A stretch of 64,000 nt of DNA from Tillus elongatus (lineage: Eukaryota; Arthropoda; Insecta; Coleoptera; Cleridae), in NCBI GenBank assembly GCA_964006375.1, contig OZ023267.1:24238739-24302738 (forward strand). Reading direction: 5' to 3'. Positions 49,901 through 58,105 of this stretch are shown piece after piece; within the stretch, counting starts at the first letter, position 1, and every line of letters begins with the position of its first letter. The position numbers and the translations under genes are program-made. Under the pieces are notes generated by a model, which worked only from the letters and a program-made list of their open reading frames with translations, ran no database searches and was not told where the DNA came from.

Positions 49901-51384
49901 CAAATGTGACTTATCACATTATTACCTTTCTAACAAACGTGTCTAGAAAGAGGATGACTAAAACAACTGGTTTCGTAAAAAAAATGTTTTTCAAAACAAA
50001 TGTGACTTATCACATTATTACCTTTCTAACAAACGTGTCTAGAAAGAGGATGATTAAAACAACTGGTTTCGTAAAAAAATTGTTTTTCAAAACAAATGTG
50101 ACTTATCACATTATTACCTTTCTAACAAATGTGTCTAGAAAGAGGATGACTAAAACAACTGGTTTCGTAAAAAAAATGTTTTTCAAAACAAATGTGACTT
50201 ATCACATTATTACCTTTCTAACAAACGTGTCTAGAAAGAGGATGATTAAAACAACTGGTTTCGTAAAAAAAATGTTTTTCAAAACAAATGTGACTTATCA
50301 CATTATTACCTTTCTAACAAACGTGTCTAGAAAGAGGATGACTAAAACAACTGGTTTCGTAAAAAAAATGTTTTTCAAAACAAATGTGACTTATCACATT
50401 ATTACCTTTCTAACAAACGTGTCTAGAAAGAGGATGATTAAAACAACTGGTTTCGTAAAAAAATTGTTTTTCAAAACAAATGTGACTTATCACATTATTA
50501 CCTTTCTAACAAACGTGTCTAGAAAGTTGATGACTAAAACAACTGGTTTCGTAAAAAAATTGTTTTTCAAAACTAATGTGACTTATCATATTATTACCTT
50601 TCTAACAAACGTGTCTAGAAAGAGGATGATTAAAACAACTGGTTTCGTAAAAAAATGTTTTTCAAAACAAATGTGACTTATCACATTATTACCTTTCTAA
50701 CAAACGTGTCTAGAAAGAGGATGACTAAAACAACTGGTTTCGTAAAAAAATATTTTTTCAAAACTAATGTGGCTTATCACATTATTACCTTTCTAACAAA
50801 CGTGTCTAGAAAGAGGATGACTAAAACAACTGGTTTCGTAAAAAAAATGTTTTTCAAAACTAATGTGGCTTATCATGTTATTACCTTTCTAACAAACGTG
50901 TCTAGAAAGAGGATGACTAAAACAACTGGTTTCGTAAAAAAATATTTCAAAACTAATGTGACTTATCACATTATTACCTTTCTAACAAACGTGTCTAGAA
51001 AGAGGATGACTAAAACAACTGGTTTCGTAAAAAAAATGTTTTTCAAAACAAATGTGACTTATCACATTATTACCTTTCTAACAAACGTGTCTAGAAAGAG
51101 GATGATTAAAACAACTGGTTTCGTAAAAAAATTGTTTTTCAAAACAAATGTGACTTATCACATTATTACCTTTCTAACAAACGTGTCTAGAAAGAGGATG
51201 ACTAAAACAACTGGTTTCGTAAAAAAAATGTTTTTCAAAACAAATGTGACTTATCACATTATTACCTTTCTAACAAACGTGTCTAGAAAGAGGATGATTA
51301 AAACAACTGGTTTCGTAAAAAAAAAAAAAATGTTTTTCAAAACAAATGTGACTTATCACATTATTACCTTTCTAACAAACGTGT
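46938..51384 (+). repeat. Satellite array, unit about 96 bp, roughly 46 copies
   Basis: The unit contains CCTTTCTAACAAACGTGTCT, then AGAAAGAGGATGACTAAAAC and ACTGGTTTCGTAAAAAAA. Most units are 96 nt (32 codons), so long frames repeating TNVAYHIITFLTNVSRKR-MTKTTGFVKK run through it. Units of 95 or 97 nt, caused by A- or T-run changes, break them. Variants (GTTGATG for GAGGATG, GATTAAA for GACTAAA) occur in patterned order. A segment of about 930 bp is repeated at an offset of 1055 bp (for example 48165-48467 and 49220-49522). It lies in intron 3 of the PGP-like gene. Confidence 0.95.
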
Positions 51385-51743
51385 CAGGGGTTAAGGAGTC
51401 GCGGGCCAAAGGACTCCAGGGGGCAAGCTGAGGAAGTGGAAATAACAACATAAACTCCCGATGAAGCTTTCCCCAAGACCGTCATGCGCGGTAAAAATCC
51501 GCATCCTGCACGAGGTGACCCTGCTAATAACTAAACATGACGGATCTAGACAAGGAGGTCGAACTAAACTCCCCCAATCTACGGTGTCACGTGACCCGTG
51601 CCTATGGATGGATGGCACCAGGGCGATGGTGTCGTGAACGGAACCTCTGGAGTACCAGGCAACCCTCCAGAGTAACCCGCCTTGCACCACACAGGGGGTT
51701 CTGATGGTGTGGACAGTATTTCCCCCATTCTCGTGGGAACAAC

Positions 51744-52901
51744 ATGAAGATTATAAATACATATAAAACCAAAACCAATGAGGCTCGAGGAGTGGCTCCG
51801 GCTACAGACTTGAGCCTTGAGTCTATCCCGGAAACGGAGACGAGCCAGGGTGCGGCAGCGGACTCTGGAGGTCCCACGACCGGCGTAGATACGGGGGATC
51901 AGGGGGTAGCTTCGGCCAGAGACCTGTCCCCGACACCCAAGCTGGAGGCTGGGTCCCACCGGAGGGCGGCGAGCTCCGCGGACTCCGGGGGCCCCTCCAC
52001 CAGTGAGGACTCTACTGTTAGAGTAGAGGGACTGCCCCGGCAGTCCAAGCGTCTTTCCGGGGCGCAAAGAAAGAAGCTCCGGAGGGCGCAAAAAATGGCG
52101 GCCGGGACCTGGACGGTCGAGAAACCTGTAAAGGCGCAAGAGGGGAGTGCGGGTCAGAAGAGGACGCGCTCGAACTCTAGCACGCCCACTACAGACAGAC
52201 GTTCCAAAAGGGCCAGGGTGCCTGTAAAGGCGCAAGAGGAGAGTGCGAGTCGGAAGACGCCGCGCTCTGGCTCTAGCACGCCTACTACAGACAGACCTCC
52301 CAAAGGAACTAAGGCCGGAACACCGGCGCAGACTGGCTCTTACAGGGAGGCTGCGGAGGGCCTCGGGATGGCGGTGATTGACAGACGCCATCCTGAGGTC
52401 ACGCTAGACCAGGGGAAGGCGGACCTGATCCAGGCTGCGGTGGTAGCTGCAGTGGACTCTCTTCAGGAAGGGGAGAGCCCGCCTCAGTTCCACCGGACGC
52501 GCCTGACGGGGGGCATCCTCTGGATAACCTGTGCCGGCCCGCAGTCGCGGGACTGGTTGCGGAAAACGATCGGGGGCCTCGGTCAGATTTGGGAGGGGGC
52601 GGACTTGACAGCCGTCGAGCCCAAGGAACTCCCAAAGAGACGCAAGGTCCTCGTACGGATCCCTGACACCGTCCCGCAGGAGACGGTGATCAGCAGACTT
52701 AAGATCCAGAACCCTGAACTGGGGACGCAACACTGGTCGGTTCTAAGCAGGAAGGCAGAGGAGAAAGGACAGACGCTCGCCTTCTCGATCGACCCGACAT
52801 CTTACAGAGCCCTTGAAGGAACCTCTTTCAAGGCATTCTGGGGCATGGGAAGGGTTAGCTTCCGCCCACTGGGGAAGCAATTAAGGGTTAATGGGACTTA
52901 G
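51744..52901 (+). CDS. LINE ORF1 (gag-like) protein, intact frame
   Basis: 385 codons without interruption. Residues 1-200 are low-complexity and rich in Ser/Thr/Ala/Lys/Arg, with a duplicated segment (PVKAQEESA..TPTTDR twice, residues about 128-182). The C-terminal part (about 205-380) contains WITCAGPQSRDWL and RRKVLVRIP, an RRM-like/gag-like fold as found in ORF1 of R1/Jockey-type LINEs. No CCHC knuckles are visible at the C-terminus, unlike many relatives. It probably binds element RNA in a cytoplasmic RNP. The first ATG (51744) is taken; a later start is possible. Confidence 0.65.
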   Translation: MKIINTYKTKTNEARGVAPATDLSLESIPETETSQGAAADSGGPTTGVDTGDQGVASARDLSPTPKLEAGSHRRAASSADSGGPSTSEDSTVRVEGLPRQSKRLSGAQRKKLRRAQKMAAGTWTVEKPVKAQEGSAGQKRTRSNSSTPTTDRRSKRARVPVKAQEESASRKTPRSGSSTPTTDRPPKGTKAGTPAQTGSYREAAEGLGMAVIDRRHPEVTLDQGKADLIQAAVVAAVDSLQEGESPPQFHRTRLTGGILWITCAGPQSRDWLRKTIGGLGQIWEGADLTAVEPKELPKRRKVLVRIPDTVPQETVISRLKIQNPELGTQHWSVLSRKAEEKGQTLAFSIDPTSYRALEGTSFKAFWGMGRVSFRPLGKQLRVNGT

Positions 52902-53148
52902 GTTCCTTCAGGTCAACCTCCAACACAGTAGGGCAGCCACGGCCGGACTACTAATGGCTCTGAGGAACACGGATGTGGCCCTCATCCAGGAACCGTACTC
53001 CTACAAAGGAGAGATCAAGGGACTCGGCGGAGCTAATGGAAAGCTCATCTACAGCAGGTCCAGCGAGAATCCGAGGGCCTGCATTTTTGTCAGGGAAGGG
53101 ATAGAGTTTCTCCCTCTAATGAATTTCTGTTCCAGGGACCTGGAGTAG
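52891..53148 (+). CDS. LINE ORF2 start: AP endonuclease domain, truncated
   Basis: ORF2 begins at ATG 52891, overlapping the ORF1 stop by 11 nt in another frame, the arrangement seen in many bicistronic LINEs. MGLRFLQVNLQHSRAAT..LIQEPY contains the conserved N (NLQHS) and E (QEPY) residues of the apurinic/apyrimidinic endonuclease active site. The frame ends at 53148 where the element is broken, leaving about 85 of roughly 1000 residues. Confidence 0.85.
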   Translation: MGLRFLQVNLQHSRAATAGLLMALRNTDVALIQEPYSYKGEIKGLGGANGKLIYSRSSENPRACIFVREGIEFLPLMNFCSRDLE

Positions 53149-53154
53149 GTAATG

Positions 53155-53445
53155 CGGCACTTTGAGCAGACAGTGACGTCACAGGAAGTGACGTCACGGC
53201 GCCGGCGCCACGCCCTGGCGCCGGCGCCACGCCCTGGCGCCTGCCCTGGCGCCGGCGCCACGCCCTGGCGCCTGCCCTGGCGCCACGCCCTGGCGCCTGC
53301 CCTGGCGCCGGCGCCTGCCCTGGCGCCTGCCCCAGCGCCTGCCCCGGCGCCTGCCCCGGCGCCTGCCCCGGCCCCGGCGCCTAGCCACGCCCCGGCGCCA
53401 AGCCCCGGCGCCGGCGCCCAGCCACGCCCTGGGCCAGACAGTCAC
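53155..53445. repeat. GGCGCC-rich minisatellite
   Basis: Built from CCCTGGCGCCGGCGCCACG and CCTGCC(C/T)(T/C)GGCG permutations, with many self-complementary GGCGCC sites. GACGTCAC boxes lie at the left edge (about 53174-53196) and ATGTGACTGTCTGGCC-like flanks on the right. GC content exceeds 75 percent by eye, unique in this window. Ala/Pro repeat ORFs across it are artefacts. Confidence 0.85.
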
Positions 53446-54096
53446 ATCCGTGTTATTCCTAAGGTCATTGACCTGTCTAGGAAACTGTGACGTCACACGA
53501 CTTGGGCCAGACAGTCACATGCAAACATTTCAAAAGTGTCTAACCTATTACTTCAAATTATTATATTTTGAAAAAAACCATTTGGAGCAGGTGAGTTTCG
53601 AACCCGGGGCATTCAGATGGGAGGCAGCGATGCTACCCGTTGAGCTAAGCAGACGCTTATTAATTTATTGTTTTAGGTTGGTATATATATACGACTACAA
53701 ACAAACCATACATGTAACATAATTAAAGTTTATTATTAGACAAATGGATGATTTACAAAATAATGTTTAATATTAGAGGCTGCTGAACCAAAACGGAGGA
53801 AAATGGCGGAATGAAAGATGGAAGCCTGTGATACCTTAAGCTGACATTATAAAAATGGCGGGCTTTCGTTGATAAAGATGGTGCAAGGATGGATGAAGAC
53901 TTATTTAAAGATACGTCACTCCAACCTAGCCGACAAATGAGAGTGTAGACATAAGACATAATAATTAATATGTTTAATATTAGACAGACTAGAACGTCAC
54001 AATTGTTATATGGGTAGGTTCTAAAAATAACACACAGAGGTCGCTGGCAAAACAAAAGAAGGAAGTTCAGAAACAAAATAGACAACAGGTTCAACC
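53446..54096. other. Junction between minisatellite and virus-like element
   Basis: A GGGCCAGACAGTCACAT repeat occurs at 53430 and 53505. A tRNA-like SINE head lies at 53583-53655 (minus strand). No protein-coding signal. The left terminus of the Maverick may lie here, but no terminus could be defined. Confidence 0.4.
53583..53655 (-). repeat. tRNA-like SINE head or tRNA relic
   Basis: The minus strand has TTAGCTCAACGGGTAGCAT and CGGGTTCGAAACTC, clear A- and B-box sequences, but neither the anticodon nor the acceptor stem closes properly. Confidence 0.5.
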
Positions 54097-55010
54097 GTGA
54101 GATGTACGATGGAACCAATACATGCACGGTGTTAAGGAGGCCAAATCAAATTGGAATATACAATAAAATGGCCACTTCCGGTCTAAACTTTAAATCCTTG
54201 TATCTTTTCAACGACAAGTGATAGAAATGAACCGACTTTAAAAATATATCGTTTCGTAACAAGGTCTACAAGAAACCGAGATAAAAAACTTTAAACCCTT
54301 ATCGCGGAAGATCCGTGAGATGTACGAGAGAACCAACACATGCACGGTGTTAAGGAGGCCAAATCAAATTGGAATATACAATAAAATGACCACTTCCGGT
54401 CTAAACTTTAAATCCTTGTATCTTTTCAACGACAAGTGATAGAAATGAACTAACTTCAAAAATGTATGTTTCATAACAAGGTCTACAAGAAAATGAGATA
54501 AAAAACTTTAAACCCTTATCGCGGAAGATCCGTGAGATGTACGAGAGAACCAACACATGCACGGTGTTAAGGAGGCCAAATCAAATTGGAATATACAATA
54601 AAATGGCCACTTCCGGTCTAAACTTTAAATCCTTGTATCTTTTCAACGACAAGTGATAGAAATGAACTGACTTTAAAAATATATCGTTTCGTAACAAGGT
54701 CTACAAGAAAATGAGATAAAAAACTTTAAACCCTTATCGCGGAAGATCCGTGAGATGTACGCTGGAACCAACACATGCACGGTGTTAAGGAGGCCAAATC
54801 AAATTGGAATATACAATAAAATGACCACTTCCGGTCTAAACTTTAAATCCTTGTATCTTTTCAATGGAAAGTGATAGAAATGAACTGACTTTAAAAATGT
54901 ATCGTTTCGTAACAAGCTCTACAAGAAAATGAGATAAAAAAACTTTAAACCCTTATCGCGGAAGATCCGTGAGATGTACGCTGGAACCAACACATGCACG
55001 CTGTTCAGCA
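54097..55010. repeat. About 218-bp tandem repeat, four copies plus partial
   Basis: GTGAGATGTACG recurs at 54097, 54315, 54532, 54750 and 54969 (spacings 218, 217, 218 and 219). Each copy carries CACATGCACGGTGTTAAGG, CACTTCCGGTCTAAAC and TTATCGCGGAAGATC. Copies are over about 95 percent alike by eye. It directly precedes the virus-like genes and may be part of the element's terminal region. Confidence 0.9.
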
Positions 55011-55172
55011 AAGCAAACTCTATAAAACATATTCAATAAAAAATGTTACTTCCGGGTAGACACTTCCGGTATAGCTATTCTTAGAGCTACATACATGTGT
55101 GACACATCAAAATAATCGTCTTGTTGAACAGAAGAAATATAATATTTAAGTAAGTCAGAACAAGCTGTGTTA

Positions 55173-55263
55173 ACACCTAAAACCAACACACTCTCTCTTG
55201 TGTAGTAGGTATAGATGGTATGGTATGGTATGGTTTATTTGGAGACTTTCACCTAATTATCGA
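55173..55263. repeat. 91-bp direct repeat, copy 1 (copy 2 at 55534-55624)
   Basis: The two copies differ at one base and are 361 bp apart. Each contains four tandem ATGGT pentamers and encodes the first residues of the KilA-N frame, so the second copy duplicates the gene start. Confidence 0.9.
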
Positions 55264-55663
55264 TAAGAACACTGGTTATTTTAATGCGACTAAGCTGTGT
55301 AAAAATGGTGAGAAAAGATTCAGACATTGGCTGGAAAATAAGAAAACTAAAAGAGTTGATTATCTATTACAACGGTCAGCTAAAGAAACAGTCTATGTAC
55401 CAATCAATACCGATACCCTTAATATTTCAACCGAAGGTGTTCACTTAGAGTCACATCTAGGGGGCCGGAATTCCGGCCCCCTAGATGTGCTGGAAGCAAC
55501 ATCTCAACTAACACCTACAACCGCTACATACTTACACCTAAAACCAACACACACTCTCTTGTGTAGTAGGTATAGATGGTATGGTATGGTATGGTTTATT
55601 TGGAGACTTTCACCTAATTATCGAATGGAAACATCCTATAGAGTTTCCGGAGGATGTAGATAG
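55220..55663 (+). CDS. KilA-N domain protein, fragmentary
   Basis: Residues 17-48 read KNTGYFNATKLCKNGEKRF followed by HWLENKKTKRVDYL, the central KilA-N motif, a DNA-binding domain common in large DNA viruses and phages, where it sits in antirepressor or regulatory proteins. The normal domain is about 100 residues. Here it covers roughly 50 and then runs into a perfect palindrome (55452-55489) and a duplicated copy of its own start read in another frame. The protein C-terminal of about residue 80 is therefore rearranged. ATGs at 55215-55230 lie in ATGGT repeats; 55220 is the one in frame. Likely a damaged regulatory gene. Confidence 0.65.
   Translation: MVWYGLFGDFHLIIDKNTGYFNATKLCKNGEKRFRHWLENKKTKRVDYLLQRSAKETVYVPINTDTLNISTEGVHLESHLGGRNSGPLDVLEATSQLTPTTATYLHLKPTHTLLCSRYRWYGMVWFIWRLSPNYRMETSYRVSGGCR
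55452..55489. repeat. 38-bp perfect palindrome without spacer
   Basis: CACATCTAGGGGGCCGGAA meets its exact reverse complement at 55470/55471. It lies inside the KilA-N frame. Confidence 0.95.
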
Positions 55664-55841
55664 CGGTTAATTAATCGTTGGAAACATCTGGTCCTAATGT
55701 GTTTTCCGAAGGATGTAGATAGTGTTCTCAGATTTTTAACAGTCAACCAACCAGAAGAATACAACCAATTAAAGTAGAGGGGGGGAAAACCTATTTAACA
55801 TCAGAGTTTACGATAGCAAGTTTAGTTTAAAAGTTCTAGCT

Positions 55842-56576
55842 ATGAAAGCTGCTTGGAATTGTTGTGCTGAAACAATGTGTGACGAAAACGATGGTCCTGA
55901 TTTCCGTGAACATCATAGGAAAAAGTTATTGTTTAACAAATATCAAGATGATACTAGGATGCTAATGGAAACAACTTTCAACATCAGAAGATCTGTAAAA
56001 TTAGTAACTGGTGTTAGTGCAAGAAATGAGTTCACAATACTTGTGAAATTTGTTAACCCTTTGGCTCTAGATGAAGAAAATCAATATCTAGCATTGGAAG
56101 AGTGGCAGTTTTACGATTTTATGGATAACATACATGCATTATCTGCAAAGTGGTTTAAAGATAATGAACAAACTCATGCTGTAACTCAGACGAGCTACTG
56201 TCGAATCTCTTCTGCAACGATACTAGGTGAAAAAGTTTTATGTGTTAATAATTGTTTTACACATATGGTTATGTATCTAAATGAAGACACTGTAGAAAAG
56301 CTGGTGGAGCATGAGGAAATCATTAAGGAAAGATTTGAGTATGTAAGAGAAACACAGTTTGCTTGGATATATGACTGTTTTCTTCGCGACATCGTTCAAA
56401 CATTAACAGAGCTGGGTAATTCAGATGTGAGTGCCGCGCAAACCATCCGAGTGATAAAAACCCTACTCAACAACATGTCTCCAACATTCAAGTATTACAT
56501 GTCAGAGTGTTTGCATTACGCTCAAGAACAAGTGCTAACCGACATCAATAACCTCATCAATGGCACCACCTCTTAA
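55842..56576 (+). CDS. Unknown Maverick protein, 244 residues
   Basis: Intact frame from ATG 55842. Not recognised. The protein is acidic and predicted mostly mixed alpha/beta, with RSVKLVTGVSARNEFTILVKF near residues 49-69 and an alpha-helical C-terminal half. There are several cysteines (CCAETMC near the start) but no zinc pattern. No membrane segment. It overlaps the next gene by 17 nt, suggesting co-regulation. Given the plus-strand position apart from the virion block, a replication or transcription accessory role is possible, but this is only inference. AGTTTAGTTTA lies just upstream of the start, similar to the sequence before the ATPase gene. Confidence 0.75.
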   Translation: MKAAWNCCAETMCDENDGPDFREHHRKKLLFNKYQDDTRMLMETTFNIRRSVKLVTGVSARNEFTILVKFVNPLALDEENQYLALEEWQFYDFMDNIHALSAKWFKDNEQTHAVTQTSYCRISSATILGEKVLCVNNCFTHMVMYLNEDTVEKLVEHEEIIKERFEYVRETQFAWIYDCFLRDIVQTLTELGNSDVSAAQTIRVIKTLLNNMSPTFKYYMSECLHYAQEQVLTDINNLINGTTS

Positions 56577-56988
56577 AGCAAGCTTCGTCATCCTGACAGC
56601 ATTGTGTCAAAATGTGTTTTACGTCTACAAACCACCAAATGTGAAAGAAGTGCGAATCTGTTTCGATGACTGCACCAAATGGTCTGGACTAACAAGAACA
56701 TATCTGCACAACGATGAAGCGATTGAAGTTTCAACATACAACATGTCCAATATTAAAACTGATATAGTACATTATAAACTTATGTTTTTGTTTGATCATG
56801 GCACCCGAGGTGAGACAGCTGACTGGAGAACTCTTGTGTTAAATGATTCTTACCTGTTCACTTCAAATTATATTTCTATGTTTATATCAACTGGTTTTCT
56901 TATGTGTCTTGCCATATTTATGCTCATGTATTTTGGTTTTAAATATTACACTGTACTTAAAGATATTTATCGTAAACATATTTGTTAA
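56560..56988 (+). CDS. Small membrane protein of the Maverick element
   Basis: 142 residues. An N-terminal hydrophobic segment (about residues 6-22) may be a signal or anchor. A clear transmembrane helix (YISMFISTGFLMCLAIFMLMYFGF, about 105-128) precedes a short basic tail, giving a type I-like topology. One pair of cysteines (CFDDC) lies in the middle. It starts 17 nt inside the preceding gene in another frame. The TAA stop overlaps an AATAAA signal. Not recognised by family; membrane location is inferred from hydrophobicity. Confidence 0.7.
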   Translation: MAPPLKASFVILTALCQNVFYVYKPPNVKEVRICFDDCTKWSGLTRTYLHNDEAIEVSTYNMSNIKTDIVHYKLMFLFDHGTRGETADWRTLVLNDSYLFTSNYISMFISTGFLMCLAIFMLMYFGFKYYTVLKDIYRKHIC

Positions 56989-56992
56989 TAAA
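56987..56992 (+). terminator. Polyadenylation signal AATAAA overlapping a stop codon
   Basis: The stop codon TAA (56986-56988) is the first part of TAATAAA. Confidence 0.65.
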
Positions 56993-57121
56993 AATATATA
57001 ACTGAAGATGTCTGTGTTTTATTCATTAGTTAAGCACCTATAGTTAAGATGAGATACAGTGAATCGTGCTCGTTACAAGTGAAAAAAGAGTGCTTTACGT
57101 AGTGAAATTCACAAATCTAAA

Positions 57122-57373
57122 GTGTGTGAACCGTGGGAAGTTGAACAAGTTTATATGTTAACTCAAGCTTTTAAAAACAGAATGGCTACCTATCGTATTA
57201 GTATGGATGGTAGTGATATACGACTTGCCATGGAAAGTGTGAAGCAGAAATTGTTTCATTTGATGGAGGCTGCTTTAGCCAAACACGATACAGTTAAAAT
57301 GAATCTAGAATTGTTTGGTTTGTATGTGCTCCAAAGTCGAAATAAAAAAAAAAAAAGAAATGAAGTCATTTAA
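57122..57373 (+). CDS. Small unknown Maverick ORF, probably frameshifted
   Basis: 83 residues, helical, with MATYRISMDGSDIRLAMESV near the middle. The frame meets a run of 13 A (57344-57356), enters a Lys-rich stretch and stops at once. A second open frame continues directly from ATG 57360 to a stop near 57480 in another register. A slippage mutation in the A-run, or polymerase or ribosome slippage, could have separated the two. No function is assigned. An AATAAA signal follows at 57552. Confidence 0.5.
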   Translation: MCEPWEVEQVYMLTQAFKNRMATYRISMDGSDIRLAMESVKQKLFHLMEAALAKHDTVKMNLELFGLYVLQSRNKKKKRNEVI

Positions 57374-57551
57374 TACTAAAAATATAAAAATATCACAGTG
57401 GCAACTAACTTTGAAAATATATATCAAGAATTTTACTGAGGAGGTTTACACAAAAGCTTTAGAGTTTGCTGAAAGGTGATAGCGGATGGATGTTGGAAAG
57501 ACTAATGTGGTTGGAAATTAATATTAATAAATGTATTTAAAAGTAGATTAA

Positions 57552-57557
57552 AATAAA
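57552..57557 (+). terminator. Polyadenylation signal, plus strand
   Basis: AATAAA between convergent genes, facing the minus-strand signal at 57585-57590. Confidence 0.5.
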
Positions 57558-57584
57558 AAAACAGATATATTTTACAACGTTTGT

Positions 57585-57590
57585 TTTATT
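57585..57590 (-). terminator. Polyadenylation signal overlapping the stop codon, minus strand
   Basis: The stop TAA (57591-57589) runs into TAATAAAA, the same economy as at 56986-56992. Confidence 0.6.
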
Positions 57591-58077
57591 ATGGCATTAA
57601 GCTTACAATATAAGTAAATAATGATATACAGTTATTTATGCTACAGATACATTTTCTATTATATCCTAAAGTATGATCCATACACAAAGGAGTATCAGGC
57701 ACTAACTTTGGACAGCGTTCACTGGTTTCCAGGTTGATAACATCCACTTGATAACCACAGGTTGATAGTAAATGTAACAAAAACCTTTGCTTGTTTTCAC
57801 CTTTAACATAAATTCTGTCAACACGTTGGGCTATAATATGTTTTGCTATTATGTTTGGTAATTCTTCTAAATTGATATCACCACAATTATAGTCAAGGCA
57901 ATGGTGTTGTGTTTGTAGAAACTTCACTTGCTTGATTATGTCTGCAGACAGTAAACGTAATGGTGTATGCGGTTTAAAAACACAATGCACTGTTTGGAAA
58001 CCATTATAAATCACAAACTCTTTAGGTGTAAATTCAGGCAGACAAAAACCCTGAGTATCAACGACCACGAACCTCAT
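57589..58077 (-). CDS. RNase-H-fold-like protein of insect Mavericks
   Basis: 162 residues starting MRFVVVDTQGFCLPEF. The beta-strand FVVVDTQG with Asp7 resembles the first motif of DEDD-type exonuclease folds. A second element (HHCLDYNCG, 78-86) and the C-terminal Cys/His cluster CPKLVPDTPLCMDH..CICSINNC (about 126-150) suggest a metal-binding end. Proteins of this pattern are, as I remember, common in insect genomes, but I know no proven function. The ATG lies 28 nt after the major capsid gene, in the same direction. Call is tentative. Confidence 0.6.
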   Translation of the reverse strand: MRFVVVDTQGFCLPEFTPKEFVIYNGFQTVHCVFKPHTPLRLLSADIIKQVKFLQTQHHCLDYNCGDINLEELPNIIAKHIIAQRVDRIYVKGENKQRFLLHLLSTCGYQVDVINLETSERCPKLVPDTPLCMDHTLGYNRKCICSINNCISLFTYIVSLMP

Positions 58078-58105
58078 CGTGAAAGTGATTGCAACATCCT
58101 TGCAG

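Larger units (their letters stand above)
51385..53150 (+). mobile_element. Non-LTR retrotransposon, 5' end, ORF1 and start of ORF2
   Basis: Begins abruptly inside the last satellite unit with AGGGGTTAAGGAGTCGCGGG and is much more GC-rich than its surroundings. A 5' UTR of about 360 bp is followed by ORF1 and the endonuclease start of ORF2. It stops at about 53150 against a GC-rich minisatellite, so it keeps the 5' end but lacks RT: the opposite of normal 5' truncation. Confidence 0.8.

Noticed and set aside
46938..51384. Long ORFs (up to 277 codons) in the 96-bp array as a repeat-protein gene; also a CRISPR-like look
   Set aside because: The openness follows from a unit divisible by three. 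Frames break at A/T-run indels, there is no start context or splice link, and there are no unique spacers as in CRISPR.
51579..52391. 270-codon minus-strand ORF opposite LINE ORF1
   Set aside because: Arg/Ser/Pro-rich shadow caused by the high GC content of ORF1; no motif.
53152..53490. Ala/Pro-repeat ORF in the GGCGCC block
   Set aside because: Low-complexity translation of a minisatellite. Several frames and both strands are open equally.
53583..53655. Functional tRNA gene on the minus strand
   Set aside because: D-arm and anticodon stem do not close, and the acceptor stem is missing.
46751..55170. A fourth PGP exon in the right-hand part
   Set aside because: I looked by eye for an acceptor followed by an LxTDI-type frame and found none outside repeats. 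A computed search could still find one.
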